A stretch of DNA of 64,000 nucleotides from Siphonodentalium dalli (taxonomy: Eukaryota; Mollusca; Scaphopoda; Gadilida; Siphonodentaliidae), in contig CP136061.1 in NCBI GenBank assembly GCA_032622095.1, forward strand, positions 128,540,754-128,604,753, in the 5' to 3' direction. Both the position numbers and the translations under genes were made by a program. Positions 11,035 to 23,924 of this stretch are shown here, one piece after another (the stretch's first letter is position 1; each line of letters opens with the position of its first letter). Under the pieces are notes generated by a model. The model searched no databases. It had not been told where the DNA came from and worked only from the letters and a program-made list of their open reading frames with translations.

Positions 11035-14000
11035 CTAGGTCTCTGCTAACTTAATTGTGAGAATCTGACGAGAAAGCTCAAAGAGCTTGTGCAACCTCTT
11101 CTGCTCGTTGATTTCTGTCATCAATGTGCATTTCTTCTGACTGCGGTGCCAAACAAAGCCAACTTTCCTCTGGTGATCCATTCTCTTCCAAATCTTCGAC
11201 AGCTTGAGCCACTTCATTTGAGTATTGTTCATACATGTTTTTATTTCGCAGTGTAACCTGTTATTTAGAAAGGAAGCTCTGCTGATATGAGTCACCAGCA
11301 AGATCTCTCATAGAAGATTCTCGCCACGGGAAGTAAAGCAGTAGTTGAGCATGGAAATATTCCTCTGGCTGCTTTAATTTTGACCACTGGTGACTTCGAG
11401 TAATGGCTGGTGTGTTCCTAAGTGCCATATGACCAAGGTCTTTCTGTAGCTTGGTGGTCTTTTGGTTGTCCTCCGGCTGTTCATCTAAGTCATTATTGAG
11501 AACATCAGAACTCTCTTTGAAAACTGTCTTGTAGTTTCTGGCAAATGCAGCAAGGCAAGTGTCCTCCAAGGTATTTGATCTAAATGGGTATCGATAAAAA
11601 AGACATTTCTGAAAGAAAAAAAATTGGTTGCATGGTCAACTAAAAATGTCTAAGTAATTGGTCTTGAATTTTGTTTTATCTTATACTTTTATATTGATGC
11701 TTGGACAAAATTAATGGGGGGGGGGTCACACTTCGACCACATGTCTGCAAATATTGATTAAACTGTTAGAAACATTTTAAATAATTACCAATTGAAGATA
11801 AAAAGAAAACTATTATGATACAACTAGTTTTATACCACTTTGATCAGAACAGATTAGCACATGGAATCAACTGGCAAGATTACACCAGTCTAATCTTTGG
11901 CCTCATGGATATACATGTATACAATATTTACAGTTGCGAAGTTAATCTTAGGAATTTACATTGATACATGTGTGTTACTATATTCATACCATGAAAACAT
12001 CAGGGTCCTCATCATCCATTGCTTCAATGAATCTGATCGGTCTGAACAGTCTAGTCCTATTGGCTGGAAGATTTGTTGGGATGAATATGATTTGTCTTGA
12101 TCCCTGGACTAGAGGAAGAGACACCAGACGATATATGGCATCCTGTGCAATAACCTCTCTATGGGTTAGAATTATTTTGCCACACTTTTCATACACGTTT
12201 TTGGACCAAGATGTTACCCAGCATTACTGATTGCCTTAAGAACGTCACCCAAAATCTTCTCTGGTTTGGACACATAGGACGCCACATGCATTATACATGA
12301 GTATGTGTTGACTACAAACTAGACATCAAGGTTAGCCTCCCATGCTTTCATTAGAACAGTGTTGTAATTAGTAATGTTCATTTCGTTAGGGTTTTTTTTA
12401 GCAGTACAGCTGGTTGGCCATTCTGTGTCTATCCATCTTAAAGCTTTTACATTTGTCTTCATCAACAGCTGATTTCTGAAACGTTCATCAGATCCCATGG
12501 TTCGACAGGCTGGCTGTAGTAGGTCACTACTGCTTCGGTATGTCTGGGTGCGGTTCTTCCTCCAGTGGTTTCACTACGATGGTCTTACGAAGAGGCGGCC
12601 AAGGAAAGTTGAATCAACATTTATTGCCATGCTTTCGGCATGCGATTGAATGTGAGTGTTTCTGGACAGTGAACAAACGGTCTTTCAAGTTTTCATCGTC
12701 AGGGGGTAGTGAGCAAGATACATGTTGGTCAATGAATGCTGAAACATCTTGTGAATTTCGATCTATTGAGGGTGCATCGTTAACCCAAGTCAGCATATGT
12801 ACATGTGGGGATCCTCTTTGCTGGAACTCGATTCGATATCGGTAGTCAATGATATGGTCTAGTGCGTTGATGTGTTCATTTAATAAGATATACTTTAATA
12901 AAAGCTGAAGTATGTTAAAATGCCTTGCAGCCGTCACTGGATTTTAACGTAAATAATCGCATCTTTGCTCCCACGTTAAAGTTGCAATATCTTCATCTGA
13001 TAATTTCTTGCCAAGTTGTTCTGCGATCACCAAAATTGTGTCACTGTGCCATTTGAGGTCTGCAGCTGATAATGTTACGAACCATGTGCATGGACCAAGT
13101 TGGCGAATCATGCCCAAGAGTTTATTAAAATAAGCTGACGGTCCGCGGACTTTCTGTGGAAAATGAATACCCAAATCACTGCGAACTAAGTCAGCTAATT
13201 TCTCTTTAATCTGACCAGCAGTGATATCAGTGCTTTCCCTTCTTGCACCTCCTTTGCTTCAAACCGATATTGAGCATAGAAAACATTGAATATTTCTTGC
13301 GAACCTCCCAGTAACATTCAGCAATTTTGTTTGAAAGTATTTTTTCATTGAGAGTTTCTTAGATCTTCGACAGGAATATCCAAACTTCCCATCTGGAAAA
13401 AGGTGTGGAAAGCTAAGTTCGTCGGAATGTTCATCTTAGACCATACTGTGATACCCTTTTCCTTCCCCTGGGGCAAACACCATATTTGTTTTTGATCAGC
13501 TGTCAAATCCTTTGGTTGTACACATGAGTTAAATGGAAGTCCACTTAGACGACTTCGTTCATCCTCTTGTGGAATATGTTGATTAGTTTCCTCATTGGTG
13601 TTATCGTGTGGAGATAGGTCAGTATCAGAGTTATCATCGTCAGTATCAGAGCAATCATCATCTGATAGTGGAGAAGTTAAAGACGCCCAAAGGTCAGGTG
13701 GTCCTCACTGTTGTCCTTTGTCAAGTCATTATTGATCACTATATCATGATACAGCGGATTTGTTGTCTTCAGGAGTTAAAGGGCTTCCGTTATTTTTTGT
13801 GGTCTAATGTTGTTTAAACACATGGCCTCTGTACTCTATTTTTCTCTTTAACTTAATTGTGATCATGGACACAGATGATGGATCTCGTGGTAGAACTGAA
13901 ATGGACTTCCCATGTTCCACAGGAATATTATCAACAGTCCCATGAACACATTATTGTTTGCGCCGAGGGAGAGCAGCCAGCTGCATAAATGGAATCCTCC

Positions 14001-15085
14001 TGGCTACAAATGCTACTTCAACTGAATATAGGCCGTCTAGCTGCTGAGGGAATAGTTTCCAATTTGAGATTATTAGCAGACTTGGTATATCTCCTTTTTT
14101 CAAAGCACCCTTACACGAATTGCATATGTATTCATTATCATCGAATGACAGTGCTTGTGTGGTACTTGTGGACAATAAATCATTATCAGCATTTGTGAAT
14201 TTGTCTCCATTGAAATTAGTAACAGACGATAGAGTAAGCATGATGTGCCCACATAAGCAGGTCCAGTTCCAGTAAGCTTTTTGGAAGTATCGATTGCATC
14301 AGAAGCGTTCACGTTTTGATTTATTTTCACCCTTCTGTCGTGAGTTTCTCTTGTAACTTCTTTGTTTTACTGTCGGGTTGCACCTTTTCTGCTATTTTTT
14401 TAGGAGTTTCTCTTGCAGCTTCTTTCTGTTCAACATATCATCGCGGAAATACGCACACAATCGACCTATAATGTGAAATAGGCATAATAATGTGATTATT
14501 TAATTCTATTATTCCAGATAATGCACTCTTACCCGCTATGGCGCGGACCACAGTGAAAACATGTTAAAGAGCTTACACCTAAAAAGTCGTGAGTTGGCTT
14601 ATTTGTCTCATTGTCCGTGCATAATCGGCTTAGAATCGCCTCATTATGAGTCTATAATGTGACTAAAATGTTCTCATTTTCAGCACATTATCGACTCAAA
14701 ATTATGCGAATCTAAGCAGATTATCTACCTAAACAAGTTATATTATAAGCAGATAATGTGCTGTTTTTGGGAGTATGGGTTACTCCTTTTTGGGGAGCTT
14801 CTCTTGCAGATTCTTTCTGTCGGTTGTTCCTTTCCTCTCTTCTGCTAGCAGTTGTTTGTTTTACTGCATGGTTGCCCATTTTCTGCTTTCTTTGATGAGT
14901 TTCTCTTGCAGCTTTTTTCTGTTTTACTGTCGGGTTGGTCCTTTCCTCTCTTCTGCTAGCAGCTTCTTTTTGTTTTACTGCAGGGTTGCTCCCTTTCTGC
15001 TTACTTTGAGCGATGGGTTGCTTCTTTTTGCCCTTCTGGCAGCGGTTTCTCTAGCAACTTCTTTCTGCTTTACTGTTGGGGTTGC
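11035..15085 (-). pseudogene. Degraded Helitron Rep protein gene, helicase missing
   Basis: Reading right to left: a Lys/Arg-rich N-terminal repeat zone (15085-14340), a Cys-pair domain with CNSCKGALKKGDIPSL and ARRIPFMQLAALPR (14241-13951), FPHLFPDGKFGY (about 13400), the Helitron-like replication domain with FVTLSAADLKW (about 13070), RGSPHVHML with the HxH metal-binding pair (about 12805), HVASYVSKPEK with the catalytic-type Tyr and Lys (about 12280), AQDAIYRLVSLPL (about 12130) and LLYFPWRESSMRDL (about 11310). Family members continue into a PIF1-type helicase, which is absent. The frame is broken by several shifts and by stops inside conserved blocks (about 12955, 12615, 12330, 12230). 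Its start at 15085 is approximate, and 14440-14770 is non-coding and may be an insertion. It would have been a rolling-circle transposase; it cannot work now. Confidence 0.85.
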
Positions 15086-17630
15086 TCCTTTTAGATATCA
15101 CATAATTATATTTTTGGACACTACGTTTCTGCAGGAAGATTCTTTGTCACTCAGACTTGTCACTTTATGTAACTCAGCAATTGATCTGATTTGGAAGCAG
15201 GATACTGAGTAGGTTTTGGTGGATGTTATCTGGAGACATATGTTTGGGATTTGGATTGAACTTCAGCACTGAAAGAGAGACTGGAGCTATTCACTAGTTG
15301 GTGAATGAAAATCATAAAAATAGAAAATGCTGTATTAGACTTCATCTGTGAAACAAGTCAGTGAGTAGCTTTGCACATCAATTTAGTATTTATTTCAAGA
15401 AACTATATAAATAGTCTTATTTACTATCTGTTTCTTAAGAAGTGGCTCTTTTGTACAGTTTTTGTAACATGATTGGTATGAATTAGATAAGTAATAAAAG
15501 GTTGGTTGACCACGTGTCCCCTGACATAGATGGCAAATTTGAGGATAGGCAAAGTCAAAACATAAATTAAATAATACGTCTCCTTCCCTCTAACTAACAT
15601 AATAAGATTGGAACTGGTTGGGTGATTTTTTTTCTCAAGTAATCTGTCGGACTACAACAAAATTTAATTCTCTGTCAAAAAAGGGGCATAAAATTATCGG
15701 ACATGACCGAAGTTCGAACTTAGCCTGTGTGCTTTGGCATCTAACTCACATACAAAGTTTGGAACAGATTGAGGAATTCTTTCTAAATTTATCAGTTGGA
15801 CAACAATAAAATTGAGTTTTCTGAGTTGAAAAAGGGTCATAACTCATAATAAAGTGTATACATGTAACATGTATAACATTCCACCTTATCTAATTTCTCT
15901 ACGCATGATGTAACAGGGGACTCGTCTACGTTTTATGGAAATCTCCAGATGTGAAGGTAGGTTTGGGAATGGACTGAGCTCCAGTACTGAAATAGAAATA
16001 AAGTAGAGATTTACCAGACCATAGAAAGAATTATCAACAATTGTAACAGTTCAAGAATAGCTAGCTACTAGATATGTACGTATTCTCAGAGGATGTTTAT
16101 TCCAAGTCACTTCAGAATCGAGAACACACCCATTGATTCATATCTTATGAAATGAGCACTTACTGAGAGATGTGAATTACGAACAATTGATATGGAATAC
16201 AATTAAGCTTGGATAAAGAGTTGAAAAATAGACATTTAAATGAATGTATTTGCAGATGATGTCCATATTTTCCTAATCAGAAAATATAGCAGTTACCATA
16301 CTTAGTTTTAGGTTGTTTAGAAAGATCTGTTGACCCAAATACATATCTATATATTAGAATGCATAAAAACGGAGGACAAAATGCTAAGACGAGACAAAAA
16401 CAAACAAACCGAGCAGTCCGTCAACTTCTTCCTGTCGTTTCCTTTTGCCCTGATCATCCCATCAAGCTTATATTTACTCAACTTTGTTAACCACTACGTC
16501 TGTATTTAGAAAACAGGAATCTTCATGAGGCAAATATTGGAGTTGTAGGCTGTATGACCGGATCTGAAGTGTTTTTATTTTAATGTCAATCCTTTCACAA
16601 ACAGTTTTTTTTTTATCAAAAGTTCGTGTATTAGTTTTCTCAAAACCATGGGAGTGGGAAGTTCATGTGTCAGAATTATTCAGGCCTGTTGAAATTGGTA
16701 TATAATTACCTTCTAAAGCATATATTGTGCAATGCCATGCAAATAGACAACATATATGTTACCCAGTAGCCCGCAACTCAATGAGTAGTGGAGTTTGAAA
16801 GAACTTTTTCTAATATATTTCTGCCTATTTTTGGGGACATCCATCCCAGCCCTGTGCTCAAAACTCACAGAAATACATATAAAAAAGATGCAATATCCAA
16901 CAAAAATACTGATTTGTAGTTAGATTAGATGAAAAGGGTAACCAAACAGTAACATTTCAGAAGAAATCCACACCCAAATGGTCGAAAATACAACTTCAGA
17001 ATCAGCTTTGTCCTCTACTCAATAATAGTCACAGTAAGCTTGTAACAAATTATTTGTGTCGATAACCATACACCCTCAGAAAATAATCAATTAATACTTA
17101 ACTCCATGTTGTTTTTGAAAGATATTGCTCAACCTGAAAACTGAAGCTAGAGTTACATAGTTTTTCATCTAATTGTACAAGTCAGTGATTATTTTCTGGT
17201 TTTAATGCCAATTGATAAAAGCACTTGTATGTTTAAGGTAATAAAAAAATCACTATGGGGACCTTTGTAAAATTACTGTTATATGGTTGTATGAAAATAC
17301 GAATATTCTACAATTGTGAACAAAAGTGTTATGAACTTGTTGGCAAAAGTATTAAAATGACTATATATTTATATCATTATATTGAGTATGAGGTAAGATG
17401 TCAAGCAAAGGGATAATACTACATCATGGTGATGTTTTCAAAACCGACTGTATCAAATGCTAGTGTACAGTAATCTGTAACACATGCTATATATCAGGTA
17501 TAGCGTAATGCAAAGTGTAATCTTGCAAAATGTCCATTTTAACTACAACAAACATTTACATTTCAAGATTAATTTGCAAAACAATAAAAACTAAAATGAA
17601 ATATGTCAAGGAAAGACGGAGTTGCACTTA
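15086..17630. other. Intergenic, diverged repeats only
   Basis: No gene seen. A pair of similar blocks at about 15215-15500 and 15935-16200 share ATCT-CAGA and GGGA-TGGA-TGA-CT-CAG-ACTGAAA spacing. 15640-15850 has two copies of a repeat with a CAACAAAATT then AAAAGGGGCATAA pattern of a type common in mollusc DNA. The rest is AT-rich without structure I can name. Confidence 0.45.
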
Positions 17631-17830
17631 GAATGTTCATAATTGCTTATCAGTGATCTTCAACTGACGGAGTACTGCGCTTCTTGCAACACATACAAGG
17701 AAAATTAGAATGTTCATAATTTCTTATCAGTGATCTCAACTGTTTGAGTGCTTCGCTGCTTGCAACATATACTAGGAAAATAGAATGTTCATAATTGCTT
17801 ATCAGTGATCTTCAACTGATGGAGTGCTGG
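17631..17830. repeat. Three tandem units of about 76 bp
   Basis: GAATGTTCATAATTGCTTAT then CAGTGATCTTCAACTG starts units at about 17631, 17708 and 17783. The third unit runs into the 3' end of the - strand ORF ending at 17802, so that ORF's stop and last codons belong to the repeat. Confidence 0.8.
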
Positions 17831-18530
17831 CATCCACAGACGTTGAATCAACTTCTTTGGTGGACATTTCGTTATCAGAATCTACTTTTTGAGAGGATGT
17901 GTTCGTTTTTGTCATATCATTGTCCGTTTTTTTTTTGGTGGATGCGTTACCTGAATCTACTTTCTGGGTGGATCTGTCCATTTGTGTGATATCAGTGCTG
18001 GCATCCACGAACTTTGAATCAACTTCTTTGGTGGATAGTTTTGCTTCTTCGTTTGCTGAATCTACTTTTTGGGTGGATATGTCTGATTATTGGGTGGATA
18101 TCTGTGATATTTCTTGAAGTGGAGTCACCGTGCGACGTATCGAGATTGATATCACGAAAAATGCCGCTTCCAAATGCTTCCAGTTTTGCAATTTTCTGTT
18201 TCAATACATATTCCCTTCTCAAAGAATCTGAGTATCTTTCTCTATATACAGAAGCTTCTTTCTTATAACGCAAAGCATTGTCTTTGAGAGCCTTGCCACT
18301 GTTGGTTGTTTTTCTCAGTTGCTTTTGAGACTTCATCAATTGCTTCTTCATTACAATATCGTACCATCTTTAACTGAGTCAAAGCTCCTACCATAACGAG
18401 CGATTGGGATTTTATTGCTTCATAATATTCTTCTGCCATTATTCTAGAGAATAAAAGTATACTTTTGTATGTTTCAGGTGAAACAAAAGGTGGCAATTCA
18501 AGGATCTGGCCATGGGTGATGTAGTATTAT
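17802..18530 (-). pseudogene. Unidentified broken ORF: coiled coil plus TQKVDS repeats
   Basis: Three - strand reading frames in series: 18496-18263 (ETYKSILLFSRIMAEEYYEA), 18351-18019 (charged helical LRYKKEASVYRERYSDSLRR) and about 18090-17802. The last contains at least four copies of a S-T/S-x-x-VDS motif (STQKVDS, STKEVDS) alternating with N/T-rich spacers. The middle part looks like a coiled coil. Joining them needs two frame changes, so this is a pseudogene or pieces of spliced exons; no convincing splice sites were found at the changes. I do not recognise the family. It lies next to a Helitron relic but shares no motif with it. Confidence 0.4.
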
Positions 18531-19489
18531 TTTTGCAACATGCAATTCAAACTGAACATGTGTAGAGCAAAGCAGAGTATGCAATAGCAAACATACAAAA
18601 ATAAAACATGTAAAAAATCAGTCATGCAAAATAAATACACGTATTCACACTTGAAAACCTGTGATAAAAGACGGAAAAACTGAAAGTGTTGACTGGAAAT
18701 ATTTGCAATTCTGTGCAAACGCAGCGTCTATACTGGAACTTTACTCAAGTCAAGGTGAAACTTTACCCTGTTAAAACCATAATCCATAATTCGGCATGGG
18801 TTGAAATCATTACGTAAATTGAGAGGGAGTAAAATAATGTGACATGCATGCATCCAGTCTAATGTATAACAATAATATTCGCAGAAATACTCATATCAGC
18901 CAAGCAAACTAATAATAACAGTATGACAATGATCTACAATTAATTATATTAAAGGTCAAGCTCTCATAGCGTGATCAAAACTGCTGAACTAAATAACACA
19001 TATGTCATCATGCAATGAATTGCGATATGTACTTGTAAAAATAATGAAACTAATGAAACATAATAGACCTTTGGCACTTATCAACACACATTTAGTTGGT
19101 TGTCAATATATATTCACACTGTTAGCACAATTTAGAGTCGACTCTATGATACAATAAACACATACACTATTAGTGGGTATAATAAGAGTGTCATGCAATG
19201 AACTACAATATAAACTTTAATGTTTATAGAAGTTGAAATTTAGAGCTCACGAAATACAGTTATACAAAATAGTACTGATGTTCTATGCTACAGTAAACAT
19301 ATACACTATTAATGGTTATCGATAAGAGTGTCCGTCACCGCCGCACATATCTGGACAATGCTGACAATATTCGAAGAACGCTTGACTTGACATTCTCATG
19401 GCCATCAATATCTTCTTAAATGTTTAAATAAGTTGAAATTTAGAATCCACAAAAAGACAGTATATACAAAAACCATTCACATTAAAATG
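18531..19489. other. Intergenic, degenerate 130 bp repeats
   Basis: No gene seen. A degenerate unit with AACTACAATATAAAC, TTTAATGTTTATA, AAGTTGAAATTTAGA and ATACACTATTA recurs at about 19140-19330, partly at 19420 and again at 19780. Confidence 0.5.
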
Positions 19490-19790
19490 CATATATTGTC
19501 CAGCTCTGCTCTGGGAGGCAGGTCATGGGTGCCATCTAAAAAGATAAATGCCCAGACAGAAAAGAATATTAATTCATGACTATGTGGTAGAAACAAGCAG
19601 TTAAACGAAAAGATTGAGAAATTGTCACAAAAAGGCACTTACCATTTTCCACGATGATCCTCTAGAGGATATTAGTTAAACTGTACATCATCTTCACCGC
19701 AAATGATTGGTAAAAAAAAACTGAGAAAAATGAAAATATTCTAAGTCAAGAAGGCCAATAACTCCCCCAAATAAGTCTGAACTACAACAT
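19490..19790. repeat. 300 bp repeat, copy 1 (copy 2 at 23085)
   Basis: Direct duplicate of 23085-23390. Shared landmarks are GTCCAGCTCTGCTCTGGGAG, TGTGGTAGAAACAAGCAGTT and TCTAAGTCAAGAAGGCCAAT. The two differ by scattered substitutions and by the content around the GATGAT block. No coding frame is kept between them. Confidence 0.75.
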
Positions 19791-19934
19791 ATACTTTAAT
19801 GTTTATATAAGTTTAAATTTAGCTAGAGTTCACGAAAGACAGTATACAATATACCATTCACATGTGCGGATGCGACGACGACACTTGCGAAAACCGAGAT
19901 AACGGGAATAGCGTTTCGGATGAGATTACAGATG

Positions 19935-20340
19935 AGGAAGATGTGGTTGTAACCGTAACCGCGAAAACACGTCGCATTTTTGAAACGACTTGCAAATGTA
20001 ACTTTGTAACCCGTTTTAAACAAGGATAGGTGAAATATTTTCATTTTTCTAGTTGGAGTTGTTCTCTACTAATCATTTGTAACCGTAACCGAGAAAACAC
20101 GTCGCATTTTTGAAACGACTTGCAAATGTAACCGTAACCGCGAAAACACGTCGCATTTTTGAAACGACTTCCAAATGTAACTTTGTATTTCCTAATGTAA
20201 ATAAAAAGGGCGCATTTGTTACCGGTTTACTGGTCGCAGCTAACGTACGAGCAAACGTACAGTCGACTTTGAACAAAATCGACTTGGAAAAAAATGCACG
20301 ACGTATTTGTAACCCAGTAACTGGTTACAATTGCGTCGTA
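19935..20340. repeat. 51 bp tandem repeat with GTAACCGTAACCG
   Basis: Units of GTAACCGTAACCGCGAAAAC, then ACGTCGCATTTTTGAAACGA, then CTTGCAAAT occur at about 19947, 20079 and 20128, followed by decayed units rich in GTAAC and CGCA to about 20340. The last two complete units are directly adjacent. The first is separated by about 80 bp. Confidence 0.75.
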
Positions 20341-21471
20341 TTATTTTTCTGCACCAAAATCTGCCATATATGCATCCAACTGATGGACAATACTATGTTT
20401 CGTGATGCACATTGTATACACCACTTATTATTCAATAAACTCTTTTTCTGGGTTGAATATTGTCTTGTCTAACGAAAAAGAAGAACATAATAACCGAAAT
20501 GACACTTCCAACAAATCACAAATATGCCAATTGTATTTCCGTATTCTGGTTCGTATATTAGCGCATATTACGAAATGGGGGGGGGGGGGTCAACTTTGGA
20601 TACTTAATTATGATTATAAGAACAACCACACGAAGCTCATATACATAGTTTGGAACAATATATCCATGGAAGTTATTATGTTATGAATTATCATCAGAAA
20701 TCAATACTGTGCCCGAGATAATTCAATTCAATCGACAAAATACTTTGAAAATTGGATGTCCCATTCGCTTTTTTTTTGGGTGGTATTTATAGTGGAAAGT
20801 TGTAAATCGGTCGGGTCCGGTGAGAAATTATCTAGCATAGATATTCAGAATATTATTCTACAACTTATCATACAGCGCCTGACAATTAATGTAACCCTTT
20901 CACAAAACAGTATCTTAATTGGTCAATTTCAGTTATCTGCGAGCGTTTATGGGGGATGGTTAAGTTTTTGGATACTGAGTGGGTACCTGCAGGATAATTA
21001 CGGTTATGTCATATATTTTCTGAAAGCGTGATATCTCAGGAAGTTTTTGGTTTTTGTATCATCTCAAATTCTCAATACCTTACCATGCGTCCGACAAATC
21101 GGCATTAGTTCGCAAGACAACAAACGAAAATTGAGTGATTTTTTTTAATGTTTTCTCAAAATACTCGAAAAGTTGACTTTATGTTATATATTTCATAACT
21201 GTTTCGTCATACATCTGAATATGTTGATATTACTGTTCGAAAAATGTCACATTCGTCGGCGGTTAGTGATATATTCATTGTTGCGTATTTTCGGGCTCAG
21301 AAACTCACAAAAGTCATTATTTTTCATAGCTGACAATCCAGAATCAAAAATCGCACACCCATGGCATATGTACCAAAGGTAGGTTAACAGCCTGGGACAT
21401 GATTTTCTCGAGGGCTCGGAAGTGCGGGGTATCTCAAAAACTAGAGGCTTTCTGAGAATCTCGTACTGGCC
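20341..21471. other. Intergenic, nothing identified
   Basis: AT-rich with a run of 14 G at about 20577-20590. No ORF with recognisable content and no paired ends were found. Confidence 0.45.
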
Positions 21472-23067
21472 CAGGGGGTAGTAAAAAAATTGCAGGAAGG
21501 TATGCCGGGGATGGGGGTGACCCTTACACCCTCATGCAATTTTTTACTAAAGACCTTTTGTGCCCTTATATGACATTTGTAACAGTTTAAAACATATTAT
21601 AATAATTTATAACTGCAAAAACACCATATTTATATTACTGGGACCTCATATGGGCCTTAGGAGAGATGACATTAAGCTATATGGGGCGGTGGGGTGAAAA
21701 TATTCCTTCCCATGCACACAATGATCACCGACACCCTTCGGAAAGAAGCTTCGAGAAATGTAAAACTGAAATATATAAACTTGTCTTGATGTAACTAAAT
21801 CCAAGATCATTGTGTGCATGGAAAAAGAGCAACTGCCTCAAACATTAATGTGACTATCAATGGCTAGAAAATCCCTTTTTAACACTGTTCATCAGTGCAT
21901 CAAGCCAATCAGTGAAATATTTGCATGTCTATCAACTCATATGATCTGTTACTCTCACAACACCTAAAATATCCAAGTCTGGCATAGTGACTGTTTGTCA
22001 TTTATTATAACAGAAGTTGCTCCAGTAGACTAACAAAAGTGTTAAGGCATAATGCTAGATAATGGGCTGGTTGACAGACTAATCGGGAAATGGTTAGAAA
22101 TTATGGAATTATGTGTAACTGTACAATGACCTAAGTTTGCATATATAAGTAAACTTGTCCTGATGCAACTAATGCCTAGATCATTGTGTGCATGGAAAAA
22201 GAGCGAGCAACTGTCTCAAACATTAATGTGACTATCAATGGGTAGAAAATATCTGCCATCAGTGCATCAATCCAATCAGTGAATTATTTGCATGTCATTC
22301 AACTCAGATGATCTCTCACAAGACCGAAAGTGCCAAGTCTGGTATAGTGCTGTGACTACTTGTCATCTATATATATAAACGAGTAGGATCTGTCCGGAGT
22401 TTTCTCTCAGACCCCTGGACCGAGTTCAACCAAATTTGGTGTGGTGACTCGGGGTACCTGGCGGATGTTATAATGGTATTAGTTTTTCAAATTTTTAATT
22501 AAAAAAAATAAAATAAAATTGGTTTTGTTAAATTGAGCAAGGAATTCAATATTAAGTATATTAAAACAATATATATAAATCAAAATGTTTCAATGACCAA
22601 ATGTGCTTGAAGCGCACAAATGGGCCGCCGCTAAGTGGAGGGTCTGTCTAAGATCAAAATGTGTGCGAAGTCCAAGAAAGGGGGCCACAGGTATCTCCGA
22701 TGCTGAATATAGACTCCCAAAAGGAGCCTATTTCAGCTAGTTTAGTATAATAGAATTAAGTTGCCCCAGTAGACTAACATAAGTGGTATGGAATATGTTT
22801 GATAATGGGCTGGCTGACAGACTAATCAGGAAATAGTCAGAAATTATGAAATTTTGTGTATTCTGCACAATGACCTAGGATTACAGATGATCAGCAATTT
22901 ATAAACACTTTTTTTTTCAATTAAAACAGCTTCTGGTGGGTGTCAAAAAATTGGGACTAAATTTTTTTATTTTTGCAGGTTTGGGGGTGGTGGGTCCCCG
23001 AAAATGCCAGCTGCCAAAAAACGGCATACCTTCCTGCAAATTTTTCTACTACCCCCCCCCCCCCCTG
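21472..23067. mobile_element. hAT-like non-autonomous element, copy 1
   Basis: Starts CAGGGGGTAGT and ends ACTACCCCC...CCCTG. The inverted ends extend about 35 bp and include GCAGGAAGGTATGCCG and its complement at 23025. Flanks share ACTGGCC (21465-21471, 23068-23074), seven of the eight bases expected for hAT. The body matches the element at 54111-57523, whose 8 bp duplication is perfect. No transposase frame is present. A smaller repeat (22381-22738) is nested inside. Confidence 0.72.
22381..22738 (+). mobile_element. TA-flanked repeat F, copy 1, nested in the hAT-like element
   Basis: Lies between TATATATAAAC and TTTCAGCTAG. It contains CAGACCCCTGGACCGA, then AACCAAATTTGGTGTGGT, an A-rich middle, GGGCCGCCG, and a GAATATAGACT end. 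The reverse-orientation relative at about 33746-34080 has the same order of blocks. It carries no ORF. Confidence 0.6.
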
Positions 23068-23084
23068 ACTGGCCTAGATATAAA

Positions 23085-23390
23085 GAACATTGTCCAGCTC
23101 TGCTCTGGGAGGCATGCCATGGGTGTCATCTAAAAATACAAATGCTCAGAGAAAAGAATATTAATTCATAACTATGATGTGGTAGAAACAAGCAGTTAGA
23201 CGAACATAAATTGAGAAATTGTCCCACAAAGGCACTTACGTTTTTCATGATGATGAAAAACGGGCGGATAGTAGTTAAACTAAACATAATCTTCGCCGCA
23301 AATAATTGGCAATAAAATATTACTGAGAAAAATGAAAATATTCTAAGTCAAGAAGGCCAATAACTCCGCAAAAATAATTCTGACCAACAT
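23085..23390. repeat. 300 bp repeat, copy 2 (copy 1 at 19490)
   Basis: See copy 1. It begins 18 bp after the end of the hAT-like element and keeps the same orientation as copy 1, 3.6 kb away. Confidence 0.75.
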
Positions 23391-23924
23391 TAAAATCGCA
23401 GGTGCACAGGTCCCCGTGGTGGTTGATGTCTGTGCAAAGTTTCACGGAAAATGGTTAAAAACGACTTAGACAAATTACTGAGTTATGTCCACGGACGGAC
23501 GACAGTTCGGACAGCAAAGCCGAATGCAGTATACACCCCAACATGATTGTTGCGGGGAGCGGTATAATTATACACCCTTTCGTGTGTGGTGATCACATGT
23601 CGATTTTTCAGAGAGGTATATAGGTTGTGTTTACCGGTCGCTGATCCCCGATGATAAAGAGCGTTTCCAGTTTGCCTGGCCAGTAACGGGGCATATTAAA
23701 GCGCGTTCGTATCGTAGTATTATACCCCACCCCCCCCCCCCCCTGTGACGACGTTATTAGTATGGTCGTTGAAGCTGAATTTTGGGAATCAACCCGGAAG
23801 AAATTGGATACAAGCTGATTTTGATGTCACTCGACGCGGATTTCAAAGCTTCAGGAACAACATATCCGAAATCCGCTCATGGGAAAATTCAGGATCCATG
23901 ATGGCGCAAAAGATGGCCGCCAAA
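23391..23924. other. Intergenic, nothing firm
   Basis: Mixed sequence with a C run at about 23731-23744. The part around 23395-23560 (CCGTGGTGGTTGATGTCTGT, then GGACGACAGTTCGG) resembles the interior of dispersed repeats of the 60 kb type but has no matched ends. Confidence 0.4.

Noticed and set aside
14775-15212. A 145 aa + strand ORF that looks like a membrane protein
   Set aside because: It is the antisense of the Lys/Arg-rich N-terminal repeat zone of the Helitron relic.
22381-22745. Repeat F as a fourth Helitron-type family
   Set aside because: Copy 1 has a small hairpin before CTAG, but copy 2 lacks both the hairpin and the CTAG, so the signature is not conserved.
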